The notes below the pieces were generated by a model, which ran no database searches, was not told the origin of the DNA, and worked only from the letters and a program-made list of their open reading frames with translations. A stretch of DNA of 64,000 nucleotides, taken from positions 6,236 to 70,235 of the forward strand of contig JAUWYL010000003.1 in assembly GCA_030615855.1 (NCBI GenBank), read 5' to 3'. Every line of letters begins with the position of its first letter. The first letter of the stretch is position 1. The position numbers and the translations under genes are program-made. The stretch is from a bacterium. GTDB lineage: Bacteria > UBP18 > UBA7526. Of this stretch, positions 51,540-59,524 are shown piece by piece.

Positions 51540-51600
51540 TTTGACAATAAATAAGTTCTGGAAAAGTCTTCTTTTCTTCATCCCGCACCTTTTGATAAGT
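51540..51600 (-). pseudogene. Relic of a CFI-box gene leader (signal-peptide start)
   Basis: The minus strand reads TCAAAAGGTGCGGGATG then MKKRRLFQNLFIVK. This closely matches the start of the 50487 gene (MKKRRLSQNLILIS) and, in its untranslated leader, the start of the 46438 gene (ATCAAAAGGTGCAGGATG). After about 14 codons similarity stops at a GC-rich repeat (51487-51535). Confidence 0.55.
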
Positions 51601-51975
51601 TGATTAGTTGACAAGTTGACAAGTCAATAAGTTTGCAACCGCCTATACGCAAATTGTTACAAATTTTTTTGTTACATTTTTAAGTGCAATATAAAAAGAC
51701 ACTTTTATTAAAGATTTTCCACAATGGAGATGGGCTCCTGACCAGTTCATTATTTATCTTCCTGGATGAGAGCAAACAAGATAGGCCTCACTCCATTCGG
51801 CAAAATCCTAAATTCTAATATCGAAACTCTAAACAATATCTAAATTCAAAATTCAAATGTTCCAAACCCGTTTAGTTTTGGATTTTTGTCATTTGAGATT
51901 CGGATTTGTTTAGGATTTAGTGCTTCGGATTTAGTATTTAACATTATCCAAATTCCGATGCCTCAAGGGTATCGA

Positions 51976-52461
51976 TCATCTTTTCTTCCTTAGACGTAGC
52001 TGAGCTCTTAGAAGTCGGGCATCCTTCTTATCTCGGGGACGGCCACTCCACTCCTTAAGATGAATAAGGTCAATGATCTCAGGAAGGGGGATCACCAGGC
52101 CAGCAAACTTTACCCTAATTCTATACTGATACATAAAGTCAAATTTGGCCTGGGAAAGGGTTAGGAGATCGATCCTCTGAGTATTAGTAATACGCAACAT
52201 TTTTTTCTTTAACAGCCATTCTTTCCAATTGACAATCTTTCTCCCTTTCTCATCCATCGCTTTAGAATATCCCAACCTCTTTATGATCTTTAGAGTAAGG
52301 GCAACTTCCTTCTCATCCTGAGGCAAGAGAAGATCTAGGTCAAAAGTAGCCCTCTCTACCCCGTATAAAACAACAGCAACTCCTCCAATAACGAGATACC
52401 TCAGCCTTCTTTTATTAAACGCTCTGATAATCTTTTTAATTTCTTCCTTTTGGTTCGCCAC
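51976..52461 (-). CDS. Nucleotidyltransferase (AbiEii/MNT-like)
   Basis: 'RYLVIGGVAVVLYGVERATFDLDLLLP' near residue 21 is the nucleotidyltransferase core (GG...TxDxD type), and 'RIDLLTLSQAKFDF' and 'LIHLKEWSGRPRDKKDARLL' follow as in this family. The start is a GTG (52459-52461) with GGGAGG 11 bases upstream. This is the third nucleotidyltransferase of toxin-antitoxin type in the window. Confidence 0.78.
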   Translation of the reverse strand: MANQKEEIKKIIRAFNKRRLRYLVIGGVAVVLYGVERATFDLDLLLPQDEKEVALTLKIIKRLGYSKAMDEKGRKIVNWKEWLLKKKMLRITNTQRIDLLTLSQAKFDFMYQYRIRVKFAGLVIPLPEIIDLIHLKEWSGRPRDKKDARLLRAQLRLRKKR

Positions 52462-52583
52462 GGTTTTACCGCCCTCCCTAACAGTTGGTTGAATAAAAAT
52501 ACTTTCTCCAGATTTTCTGGATAAAGTTTTAGTCTTAGATACTTCCTTCGTCTATTCAATTTAAGATATTTTTCACTCCTCAT
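52401..52583 (-). CDS. Possible small partner of the nucleotidyltransferase
   Basis: This 60-residue, very basic reading frame ('MRSEKYLKLNRRRKYLRLKL', 'ENLEKVFLFNQLLGRA') lies directly upstream of and overlaps the nucleotidyltransferase start by 61 bases. Position and size fit a partner gene. The long overlap and absence of a clear ribosome binding site leave doubt. The last 20 residues may be spurious. Confidence 0.4.
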   Translation of the reverse strand: MRSEKYLKLNRRRKYLRLKLYPENLEKVFLFNQLLGRAVKPWRTKRKKLKRLSERLIKEG

Positions 52584-52591
52584 CTTCCTAT

Positions 52592-53279
52592 CTCAACCCT
52601 AGAATGGGGATCAGGTCCCATTGGATAGTAAACATCCAACGGGATAAATCTTGACCCCGAAGGACAAGCCCCGAAGAACAAGTCTACGGGGTAAACCTAC
52701 GGGGCTCTGCACCGTATGGTTCAGGGCGGGGCAGGCAAATCTTGAAAAGCGTAATAAAACCCTTTCTGAATCCTTCTTTTACAGTTATTTCTTGCTCTTT
52801 TGAGTCTAAGCAGATACTTAAGGTCTTTTAAATCCTGCGGTTTTCCCGCACTACGTTTCATCCTAATGGAGATCGTTACCCTATGTCCTTTTATAGATTA
52901 CTGAAAAACCACTGAATCCACTGAAATCACAGAAAATTTGTTATTCTGTTTCTTTATTTTTTAATATCTTTTGTTCAGTGTTCTCAGTGCCCTCTGTGGT
53001 TAAAGACTTTTCAGCGGTCTCTTTTAATAATTTGAGAAGGCCTTCAGTGTCCACTTTTCTTCCTGTTTATTGACAGGAAGGCCCGCCTGCCGGCGGGCCC
53101 TGTAGATATGAGAATCATCAACAGGGTAGAGTGATCATTTACCCCGCTCGCTCCATTAGAGATAGGAAACGCTTCTTTCTGATTATCTTACTGAAAGCGT
53201 TTCCGTCATCTCTATTCAAGCTGCTTAGCATCTCTAATGGAGGGAATGGCGAAGCCCGTCTATCTGCCAAGATCACCGT
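52592..53279. other. Repeat-rich non-coding region
   Basis: No secure gene is seen. Present are a palindrome with loop AGTAAAC (52617-52643) and a GGGGCTCTGCACCGTATGG palindrome (52699-52735, also at 57247-57283). A short frame of 46 codons (52721-52861, 'YLLRLKRARNNCKRRIQKG') is of doubtful meaning. Words of the CACTGAA/CAGAAA type (52900-53010), a GCCCGCCTGCCGGCGGGC hairpin (53090-53107) and a nested inverted repeat (53151-53242) complete the region. Confidence 0.6.
53151..53242. repeat. Nested double inverted repeat
   Basis: An outer perfect 13-bp inverted repeat (CTCCATTAGAGAT at 53151-53163, ATCTCTAATGGAG at 53230-53242) encloses an inner perfect 10-bp one (GGAAACGCTT at 53165-53174, AAGCGTTTCC at 53195-53204). 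It lies 38 bases after the stop of the membrane hydrolase gene. It may be a folded RNA 3' end or a small mobile repeat. Confidence 0.7.
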
Positions 53280-54539
53280 TTAGATGCTGTCGGTAATGAA
53301 CTCCTCTTCGTTCTCCATCTGTTGTTCGTCAGTGATGGCCTCGGCTATGGTCTCCTCTTCCTTCCCTCTCATAAAGATCTGCAGCAGGAGATAGATGATA
53401 GCCCCTATTCTTCTTATTCCTTTAGTCCTTTCTATTGTCTCCTGAACCTTCTCTCTCCATTCCTCTCCAAAGAGGAGTATCAAGGGGATACTCTTTATAG
53501 CTAGCTTGCTCTTTTTGACCAATTTTGCAATTGGCTTCTTCTCCTCAGAGATGCGAGCGATAAGCATGATGAGGAAGAAGGGTAGGAGCCAGAAGAAACC
53601 AAAGAGTTTCCCAGGAGAGAGAGTGAAGACCAGCGGATCAGCTACCCGATTCAAATTGAAAACCACCAGTATAGCACTCCCCCAGATGACGAAGAGGTTC
53701 CCTAAGGGATTACTGGCCTTCAAGAACCTTCCCCCTTCTGTTCTCTTATGCATAAAGGGCCAGGCGATATTGGCTCCCATGAAACCCGTGAAGTCGAATA
53801 GCAGGTGGGAGAAGTAGCCACAGGTAATGACCGCCCCATAGACCCAGGCCTTGGCAAAGGAGCCTAAGACCAATCCCATAATGAGCCAGCCCAAGAGGCC
53901 ATAGAATAGCCCTAAGATAGCGGAATGGCTCCACTGCCTATGCCAGGGAAGAAAGACAATATTTACTCCCTCTTCCTTTTTAGTAAACAAAAAGGAGGGA
54001 CCGTTGAAGATATCTATGGAAGAGGGTCTTGCCTGGGCCATTAATATCTTACACTTTGTCTTGCCCCTTCCTTCTTTTGGTCCAGTGAGTTCTGTTCCTT
54101 CAATATGCACCGGGAGCTGGGACATAGAGACCACCGGTCCTAACTTTACCATGGTCTCATTTTTTTCCACATCATAGCCCACCTGATACTGTCTCCAGTT
54201 ATCAGCCCCCATCTGGACGGTGTGCATCTGAAGGGTGATGTCCTTTCCCGTATCCCAGCATTTATTGATAGCCTCGGCCATCTTATCCGCCACCTTCTGG
54301 GCATCGATAGAACTGGGGTTGCGGGAATCGAGAAGATATTCCGGGGTTGCCGGATCGATGATGTAGTCGTTCTTGGCCAACATCATGGCCAATTTGAAGT
54401 CCTGGGTATCGGGAAGTATGCCGAATAGTCCTCCTAAGACCAGGATCCAGGAATGGGGGGTGGCCATAGACATAGAAAGAGCTTTGGTAAAACAGGTGGC
54501 TGCCGCCACCCCAGTACAAAAATGGGTAAGTCCTTTCAT
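53280..54539 (-). CDS. YdjM-like membrane-bound metal-dependent hydrolase
   Basis: The family pattern is present in order: 'MKGLTHFCTGVAA' (His near residue 6), 'LGGLFGILPDTQD' (Asp pair near 43), 'PWHRQWSHSAILGLFYG' (HRxxxHS near 200) and 'GYFSHLLFDF' (HxxxD near 242), with TM helices between. An extra soluble domain (about residues 70-190) separates the first and second halves. The substrate is unknown. It is the last of three membrane genes (57090-53280), spaced 97 and 3 bases apart. Confidence 0.82.
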   Translation of the reverse strand: MKGLTHFCTGVAAATCFTKALSMSMATPHSWILVLGGLFGILPDTQDFKLAMMLAKNDYIIDPATPEYLLDSRNPSSIDAQKVADKMAEAINKCWDTGKDITLQMHTVQMGADNWRQYQVGYDVEKNETMVKLGPVVSMSQLPVHIEGTELTGPKEGRGKTKCKILMAQARPSSIDIFNGPSFLFTKKEEGVNIVFLPWHRQWSHSAILGLFYGLLGWLIMGLVLGSFAKAWVYGAVITCGYFSHLLFDFTGFMGANIAWPFMHKRTEGGRFLKASNPLGNLFVIWGSAILVVFNLNRVADPLVFTLSPGKLFGFFWLLPFFLIMLIARISEEKKPIAKLVKKSKLAIKSIPLILLFGEEWREKVQETIERTKGIRRIGAIIYLLLQIFMRGKEEETIAEAITDEQQMENEEEFITDSI

Positions 54540-54554
54540 CTTTACCTCCTTTTA

Positions 54555-54636
54555 TACACTGATTATTACTGATTGATTACGGATTAGCACGGATAATCCG
54601 TGCCCATCCGTGTTGTTATCCGTGCCTATCCGTGTA
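54555..54636. repeat. ATCCGTG-family repeat cluster
   Basis: Eight or so ACGGATT/ATCCGTG words fill the gap between the hydrolase and the TctA-like permease genes. Confidence 0.7.
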
Positions 54637-55962
54637 TTAGAAGAGTTTCAAAGCCATGCAGATGGGTGCGCCCAATCCCGCCATATTGAGGCACATGGGG
54701 ATTAAGAGAATCCCCAGGCAGTTCATCCTCCGGGAATGCCACATAACCGGGATGAGACCGATGGCGGTACCGATGAGCATGATGAAGAGCCCTATCCAGC
54801 CCGTTATCCCAATCACCGTTAGGGGAAGGATGACCAAAGTAATCCAGGAGATCATCCGATAGTTTATCTTGGCGATGAGGTTGATCATGAAGCGGGAGAA
54901 ACGCAGAAGGAGAAAGAAGGATAGTCCCCCGCTTATGGCCATCACTGCCATAGCCAACCAGTAGTCCCCAATGTTGTAAGCCGCGTAGTAGGGTTTGAGC
55001 ATCCAGGCCAATCCCCCTCTGGTAAGATGGTTCAGGGGGGGGATAAAGAAGAGGAGGAAGGCCCCCACATAGTAGATAACCTTGGAAGTCCCCTGTGACA
55101 AAACGAAGATCCGCTCATCCCTCTGGGCAATGGCATGGCCGGATAAGAGGCCTCCGATACCACCCGTTACCCCGGGCATGAGAGCCGCAAACCCTCCTCC
55201 TAAGGTACCGGCCACCGTTCCCCTGATAATCACAGAGAAATTAACATCTACAGAGGCGCCTGCAGTATACTGCTTAGGAATCTCTGTCTTAGAGATGATG
55301 TTGGTAATCACCCAGGGGACAGCAAAGAGCCCCACAAAGGCGGGCATCAGGGATTGAAAGGCTTTCTCCACCGGGATGAGGGTTCTATTCATGACGACCA
55401 ATCCCAGGGCGCCAGAGAGAAGAAGGGTGAGAAGGCCTGCTCCACAGGACTTCAGCCCCTCCAATGTCCTCCCTAAGGCGGTCTTGGCTCTTAAGGTGGC
55501 CTTGGGCCATTCTGAGGCAATGATGTAGACAATGATCAGACCCAGAATCCAAAAGAAGTGGGGAGCGATTAATTTCTTGACATACTTTATGAGGTGAAAA
55601 CTGACCGGGAACAGGAGCCAGAGGGCGATAATCCCCCCTAAGGAACCCAGTCCGGTCAGGATGGCTGCCTCATATCCCTTGCCCTGGAGCATATACTTCT
55701 GTCCGGGAAGGACAACAAACATGGCGCTCTCATCCGGGGCTCCTAAGAACATGGCGGGAACAGTGTTGATTATTGCCCAGGAGACGATCCCCGCCATGAA
55801 CATGACCGCAACATACTCCGCCGGGATGAGATGCAGGTGAGCCCCATACCACAGCAAGAAGTAGCCCATCACACCGTAGAGATGCAATCCCGGAATGAGG
55901 GCCAAGACTCCGGCCACTACAGTTCCCAGAATAGTCCAGAAAAGAAGGTTTAGGAATATCAT
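54637..55962 (-). CDS. TctA-like (DUF112) membrane permease
   Basis: This hydrophobic protein has about 11 TM helices. 'VVAGVLALIPGLHLYGVMG' and 'PAMFLGAPDESAMFVVLPGQ' match the TctA/DUF112 family, and the mirrored second-half motif is 'ALMPGVTGGIGGLLSGH'. No TctB or TctC is adjacent. The FLGAPDE form is like the archaeal-type single-component members. A carboxylate or other organic anion substrate is only a guess. It begins three bases after the OB-fold gene. Confidence 0.75.
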   Translation of the reverse strand: MIFLNLLFWTILGTVVAGVLALIPGLHLYGVMGYFLLWYGAHLHLIPAEYVAVMFMAGIVSWAIINTVPAMFLGAPDESAMFVVLPGQKYMLQGKGYEAAILTGLGSLGGIIALWLLFPVSFHLIKYVKKLIAPHFFWILGLIIVYIIASEWPKATLRAKTALGRTLEGLKSCGAGLLTLLLSGALGLVVMNRTLIPVEKAFQSLMPAFVGLFAVPWVITNIISKTEIPKQYTAGASVDVNFSVIIRGTVAGTLGGGFAALMPGVTGGIGGLLSGHAIAQRDERIFVLSQGTSKVIYYVGAFLLFFIPPLNHLTRGGLAWMLKPYYAAYNIGDYWLAMAVMAISGGLSFFLLLRFSRFMINLIAKINYRMISWITLVILPLTVIGITGWIGLFIMLIGTAIGLIPVMWHSRRMNCLGILLIPMCLNMAGLGAPICMALKLF

Positions 55963-55965
55963 TTC

Positions 55966-57090
55966 TTACCCCCTTTCCCCAGTCAATCTGATATCCTCGG
56001 AATGGAGGACCTTGACCTGCATCATTCCCCGATACTGGGTTACCTTACCTTTTACAGAGATTGAGGCTCCGGGAATAGTAACCAACCTATCCACTCCCTT
56101 CTCCACCTCTGGCCAATAGACGACTTCTATCTTGCCCGTGTTATCAGCAATAACTACATTAGTAGGGTTTGTTCTTCGCTTAAGAGTTAAAACCTTTCCG
56201 CTACATTCTACTATCTTCCCCATCCTTTCACTGGTAATGAGGCCGATATTGAACTTGGAAACCCTCTCTTCCTTAGAGAGGGCCTCGGCCCGGGTAATCT
56301 TAAACCTATCCAGCCTTATGAGAGTAAGCGATCTTTTTCCTTTCCTATCTACATATACCCTTCCAGAGAGTTCTACCTTATCCTCTATCCTGGGTACCTT
56401 ACCGAATTTCTTAAGATCTTGGTAGGTCCACTTAGGAGCGAATACCTTGATCTTACCTGTCTCATCCTCAACCCAGAAGTTTAGATTCACCTTCTTATAA
56501 GGACGTGGAGGATATTTCACCTTTCCTTTAATGCTCACCAAAGTACCAGCCTCTAAGGGATAGACCTCTTTAACCTTGAGTGAGGAGAAAACGGCTGGTT
56601 TTATGGTAAGCAGATCCGCACTCTGTAACGAAAGTGAGGTGCCATATACTTCATCTATCTTTATGGCTCCCGTGGCCTCCACCTCATCCTCTACCCTGGG
56701 GATCCTATCCAGCCTCGCGATGTCCTCTGTAACATCCCCCCAGGCAGTGATCCTTATTTCTCCTGTCCCATCATCCACGGTAATGGAAAAAGATCTCTTA
56801 CCTTTCTTGCCTCTCAGGGGCTTTACCTTCACTACTTTCCCTACTATCTTAGCGTTGGCAAAGTTATAGAGTCCGGTAATATCGCCCACCTTCACTACCG
56901 GAACATGAATCACCTTGATAGCAACCAAGTAAAGGATCACTACCCCGATAATGGCCATCCAGACACTGCCATACTTGAAGAGTCTTAGTGAAAGGCGATG
57001 CTTAATGTGGGCTCCACAGTAAGGGCACTTGTAATGGGCTCCTACAAAGCGACCACAACTGGGACATCTGACCTCTTCTTCTACTACCAT
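55966..57090 (-). CDS. Membrane-anchored zinc-ribbon protein with three OB folds
   Basis: A zinc ribbon (CPSCG...CPYCG, residues 9-26), one TM helix (about 42-62) and three consecutive OB folds (about 75-165, 180-265 and 285-370) are seen. The folds share 'DDGTGEIRITAWGD', 'EDETGKIKVFAPKW' and 'ADNTGKIEVVYWPE'. These are nucleic-acid-type OB units facing the side opposite the ribbon, so the OB arm is probably outside and the ribbon inside. The function is unknown. It is co-directional with the permease and hydrolase. Confidence 0.8.
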   Translation of the reverse strand: MVVEEEVRCPSCGRFVGAHYKCPYCGAHIKHRLSLRLFKYGSVWMAIIGVVILYLVAIKVIHVPVVKVGDITGLYNFANAKIVGKVVKVKPLRGKKGKRSFSITVDDGTGEIRITAWGDVTEDIARLDRIPRVEDEVEATGAIKIDEVYGTSLSLQSADLLTIKPAVFSSLKVKEVYPLEAGTLVSIKGKVKYPPRPYKKVNLNFWVEDETGKIKVFAPKWTYQDLKKFGKVPRIEDKVELSGRVYVDRKGKRSLTLIRLDRFKITRAEALSKEERVSKFNIGLITSERMGKIVECSGKVLTLKRRTNPTNVVIADNTGKIEVVYWPEVEKGVDRLVTIPGASISVKGKVTQYRGMMQVKVLHSEDIRLTGERG

Positions 57091-57591
57091 AATTCTCCCT
57101 CCTTTCTTAAACGCAGATTTCTTTATTCTGCTTACTGCGTGGGATTAAATACACGGATAATCACGGATAAAACCTTAAACACGGATTATCACGGATTGGT
57201 TACGGATTCACACCCCATACCACTCCGACTCTAAGTTGGAGGCTACGGGGCCCTGCACCATATGGTTCAGGGCGGGGCAGGTAGATCACAGATACTGGAT
57301 ACTTGATTCTAGATATTAGGAAACTCAGATAGACGCCAGACAATCTGGCTAGATTCTTCGTAATACTCAGAATGTAGGATCGGGAAACTGGGATATCAGG
57401 CACTTCGTTTCAATGCAAAGTGCAAAATTAACTGCTCACTCATTTTGCATTGTTGTTTATTCCCAGTTTCCTCCGCCCCATCCGCCCCGGAGGGGCGAGA
57501 CCTCGCCTCTGGCGGGCAATCCCCTAATCACCAATAACTGATAACTTTCTCCTGTAACCTGAGGCCGGCAGCCTGTAGCCTGAGGCCTGAA
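57091..57591. other. Repeat-filled region upstream of the zinc-ribbon gene
   Basis: ATCCGTG words (57140-57210), a palindromic CCCTGCACCATATGGTTCAGGG unit (57250-57271), ATACTTGATTCTAGATATT words (57290-57420), a GGGGCGAGACCTCGCC palindrome (57491-57508) and CCTGTAGCCTGAGGCC words (57550-57590) are present. No gene is seen. Confidence 0.65.
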
Positions 57592-58080
57592 TTACTCTAC
57601 AGTAATCAGGTCCCTCCACTTCGCCAGGGTCTTGGGCCCCACTCCCTTTGCCTTGGTGATATCATCAATACTGGTGTAGGGTCGGGCAGCGATGATTGCC
57701 TGGGCCTTAGCCGGGCCCACTCCAGGAAGGGCCTGAAGCTCACTAGCAGAAGCGGTATTGATGTTGATCTTTACTCCCGGAGCAAGGGGCTTCTTCTTGG
57801 CTGCTTTGGGCTTGCCAACCACCTCTGTGGCACCCTCTACAGTAATCAGGTCCCTCCACTTCATCAGGGTCTTGGGCCCCACTCCCTTTGCCTTGGTGAT
57901 ATCATCAATACTGGTGTAGGGTCGGGCAGCGATGATTGCCTGAGCCTTGGCCGGTCCCACCCCGGGAAGGCTCTGAAGCTCTGCACTGGTAGCGGTATTA
58001 ATGTTCACCTTGGCCTGAATTAGGGTCGCTCCAAAGATTAGAAGACCTAAAGCAAGCACCAGAATCAATCCTTTTTTCAT
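57592..58080 (-). CDS. ComEA-like secreted protein with two HhH modules
   Basis: A signal peptide (1-22, 'LILVLALGLLIFGATLIQA') is followed by two HhH modules (about 24-84 and 105-162), each with 'NINTA.SAEL..LPGVGPAKA' and 'DDITKAKGVGPKTL'. The second halves of the modules are nearly identical at the DNA level (57598-57700 and 57838-57940), so duplication is recent. ComEA binds dsDNA in the periplasm during transformation. The ATG at 58080 is preferred over a start at 58104, because GGTGAG precedes it. Confidence 0.9.
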   Translation of the reverse strand: MKKGLILVLALGLLIFGATLIQAKVNINTATSAELQSLPGVGPAKAQAIIAARPYTSIDDITKAKGVGPKTLMKWRDLITVEGATEVVGKPKAAKKKPLAPGVKININTASASELQALPGVGPAKAQAIIAARPYTSIDDITKAKGVGPKTLAKWRDLITVE

Positions 58081-58104
58081 TCTTCTCACCCCCCTTCTAA
58101 ACAC

Positions 58105-58344
58105 AGATTTTCACAGATTTTTTACAGCTGGGCACAGATCACAGATCTTGAAAGCCTGCTGAATTTTGAAAATTGTTTGTATCTTGTTTCTTGGTGTTTG
58201 TATCTTGTCAACGGTTTTCTATTCTCTCTTTTCTCTACTGATTTCCGTTCTCTGCCAACTGATTTCTGTTTTCCCTGCCCCGTAGGCTTGTCCTTCGGGG
58301 TAACAACCGATTTCTATTTTTATAGTCAATCACCGATCACCGTA
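58105..58344. repeat. Repeat-filled gap between corA and the ComEA-like gene
   Basis: CACAGATTTT words (58104-58145), GTTTGTATCTTG words (58171-58210), ACTGATTTC words (58238-58270) and a CCCCGTAGGCTTGTCCTTCGGGG hairpin (58278-58301) are present. No gene is seen. Confidence 0.6.
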
Positions 58345-59328
58345 TTAGAACCATCTCTTCCTACGACAGTAGACGTAGATCAGGAATCCGGTTAAGCAGA
58401 TAATGCCCCAGGCGAAGAGGTAGCCGAGGCGCCACCTGAACTCTGGGATAAAGACAAAGTTCATCCCCCACAGTCCGGTAAGAAAGGTCATGGGGATGAA
58501 GATAGTGGCCACAATGGTCAGTACCTTCATGGTATTGTTCATCCTATGAGAAAGAAGGGAGAGATGGGCCTCCATTACTGAGGTTAACAACTCCCGAAAG
58601 GTCTCGATCATACTATGGATCCTGATCAGATGATCGTGGATATCCCTATAGTAGACGGCCATCTGAGGATGAACGAAGGGATAGTCCCTTCTGCAGAAAC
58701 GGGCGATGAGCTCTCGTTGGGGAGCCATGACCTTCCTCAGGGAAATAATGTGTCTCTTATAGGAAAAGACCTTATTTAAAAACTTCTCTGGCTTAGCAGT
58801 AGAAACAGTGTCTTCCAATTCATCTATCCGATCCTCAATGAGGTTCAGGATATAGAAGTAGTTATCCATAATGTCATCCAGAATGGAATAGAGGAGAAAG
58901 TCGCATCCCTTAGAAAGTATTTCAGGATTTTTCTTTAACTCTTCCATTATGGTATTTATATTCCATATCTTCTCCTTATGTAAGGTGAGGATATAATTCT
59001 TTCCTAAGATAACGTCTATCTCTCGGATGCTCAAGGGCTCCTCCCCTCTCTCTTCCTTATCCTTATAGAAGTAGACAGAGTGCATGATCATAAAGAGGTA
59101 ATCGGAGAACTCATCAACCTTGGGCTCTTCTTGAGGAACACGGCAGGCATCGATCACCAGAGAATGGAGATAGATGGCCGCTCTTAAGAATTCAAAATCT
59201 TCTTCACTGGGATCGAAGAAGTCAAGCCACAGGACGTTCTTCTCATTCTTAAGAAGTTTCTTGACCTTCTTAAGGTCGATCCCGGTCTCTAACTTCTTAC
59301 CTTCTCTTAGGAGAAAGGAAGTAATCAT
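58345..59328 (-). CDS. corA: CorA-type magnesium/divalent cation transporter
   Basis: A cytoplasmic alpha/beta domain (1-150) and a long stalk helix lead to two C-terminal TM helices. The loop signature 'GLWGMNF' (GMN motif) is near residue 288 and 'YLFAWGIICLTGFLIYVYCRRKRWF' ends the protein. CorA forms a pentameric Mg2+ channel. The segment 'KVLTIVATIFIPMTFLTGL' is typical. Length 327 aa is usual. Confidence 0.94.
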   Translation of the reverse strand: MITSFLLREGKKLETGIDLKKVKKLLKNEKNVLWLDFFDPSEEDFEFLRAAIYLHSLVIDACRVPQEEPKVDEFSDYLFMIMHSVYFYKDKEERGEEPLSIREIDVILGKNYILTLHKEKIWNINTIMEELKKNPEILSKGCDFLLYSILDDIMDNYFYILNLIEDRIDELEDTVSTAKPEKFLNKVFSYKRHIISLRKVMAPQRELIARFCRRDYPFVHPQMAVYYRDIHDHLIRIHSMIETFRELLTSVMEAHLSLLSHRMNNTMKVLTIVATIFIPMTFLTGLWGMNFVFIPEFRWRLGYLFAWGIICLTGFLIYVYCRRKRWF

Positions 59329-59334
59329 CTCTCA

Positions 59335-59470
59335 ACCCCTAATCATAGATTATCAGAACATCAGAATGAGAATTCAGGAATCAGATTTCAGATTCAATCT
59401 GACCTTCTGATAACTGACCCTCTCCATCTGATACTCTGGTAATCTGATATTCTAATTATACGAGCAGCGC
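59335..59470. repeat. ATCAGA/TCTGAT repeat cluster
   Basis: Words such as ATCAGAATGAGAATTCAG and CTGATACTCTGGTAATCTGAT recur from 29165-29285 beside gspE. Confidence 0.6.
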
Positions 59471-59524
59471 CCGTCTGGCCGCCGGACAGGCAACCGCAAT
59501 CAATTAACGTAACTTGCAGCCTAT

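Larger units (their letters stand above)
51422..51975. other. Intergenic region upstream of the ParB-like gene
   Basis: Besides the palindrome and the leader relic there are GACAAGTTGACAAG words (51597-51635), two copies of GTTACAAATTTT/GTTACATTTTT (51656-51680), a CCGAATGGAGTGAGG unit (51783-51803) and AATTCAAAAT/GGATTTAG words (51805-51960). No intact gene is seen. Confidence 0.6.

Noticed and set aside
52721-52861. 46-codon frame with 'YLLRLKRARNNCKRRIQKG' as a gene
   Set aside because: It is very short, has no clear ribosome binding site and its end lies in a palindromic repeat. It is mentioned only within the intergenic entry.
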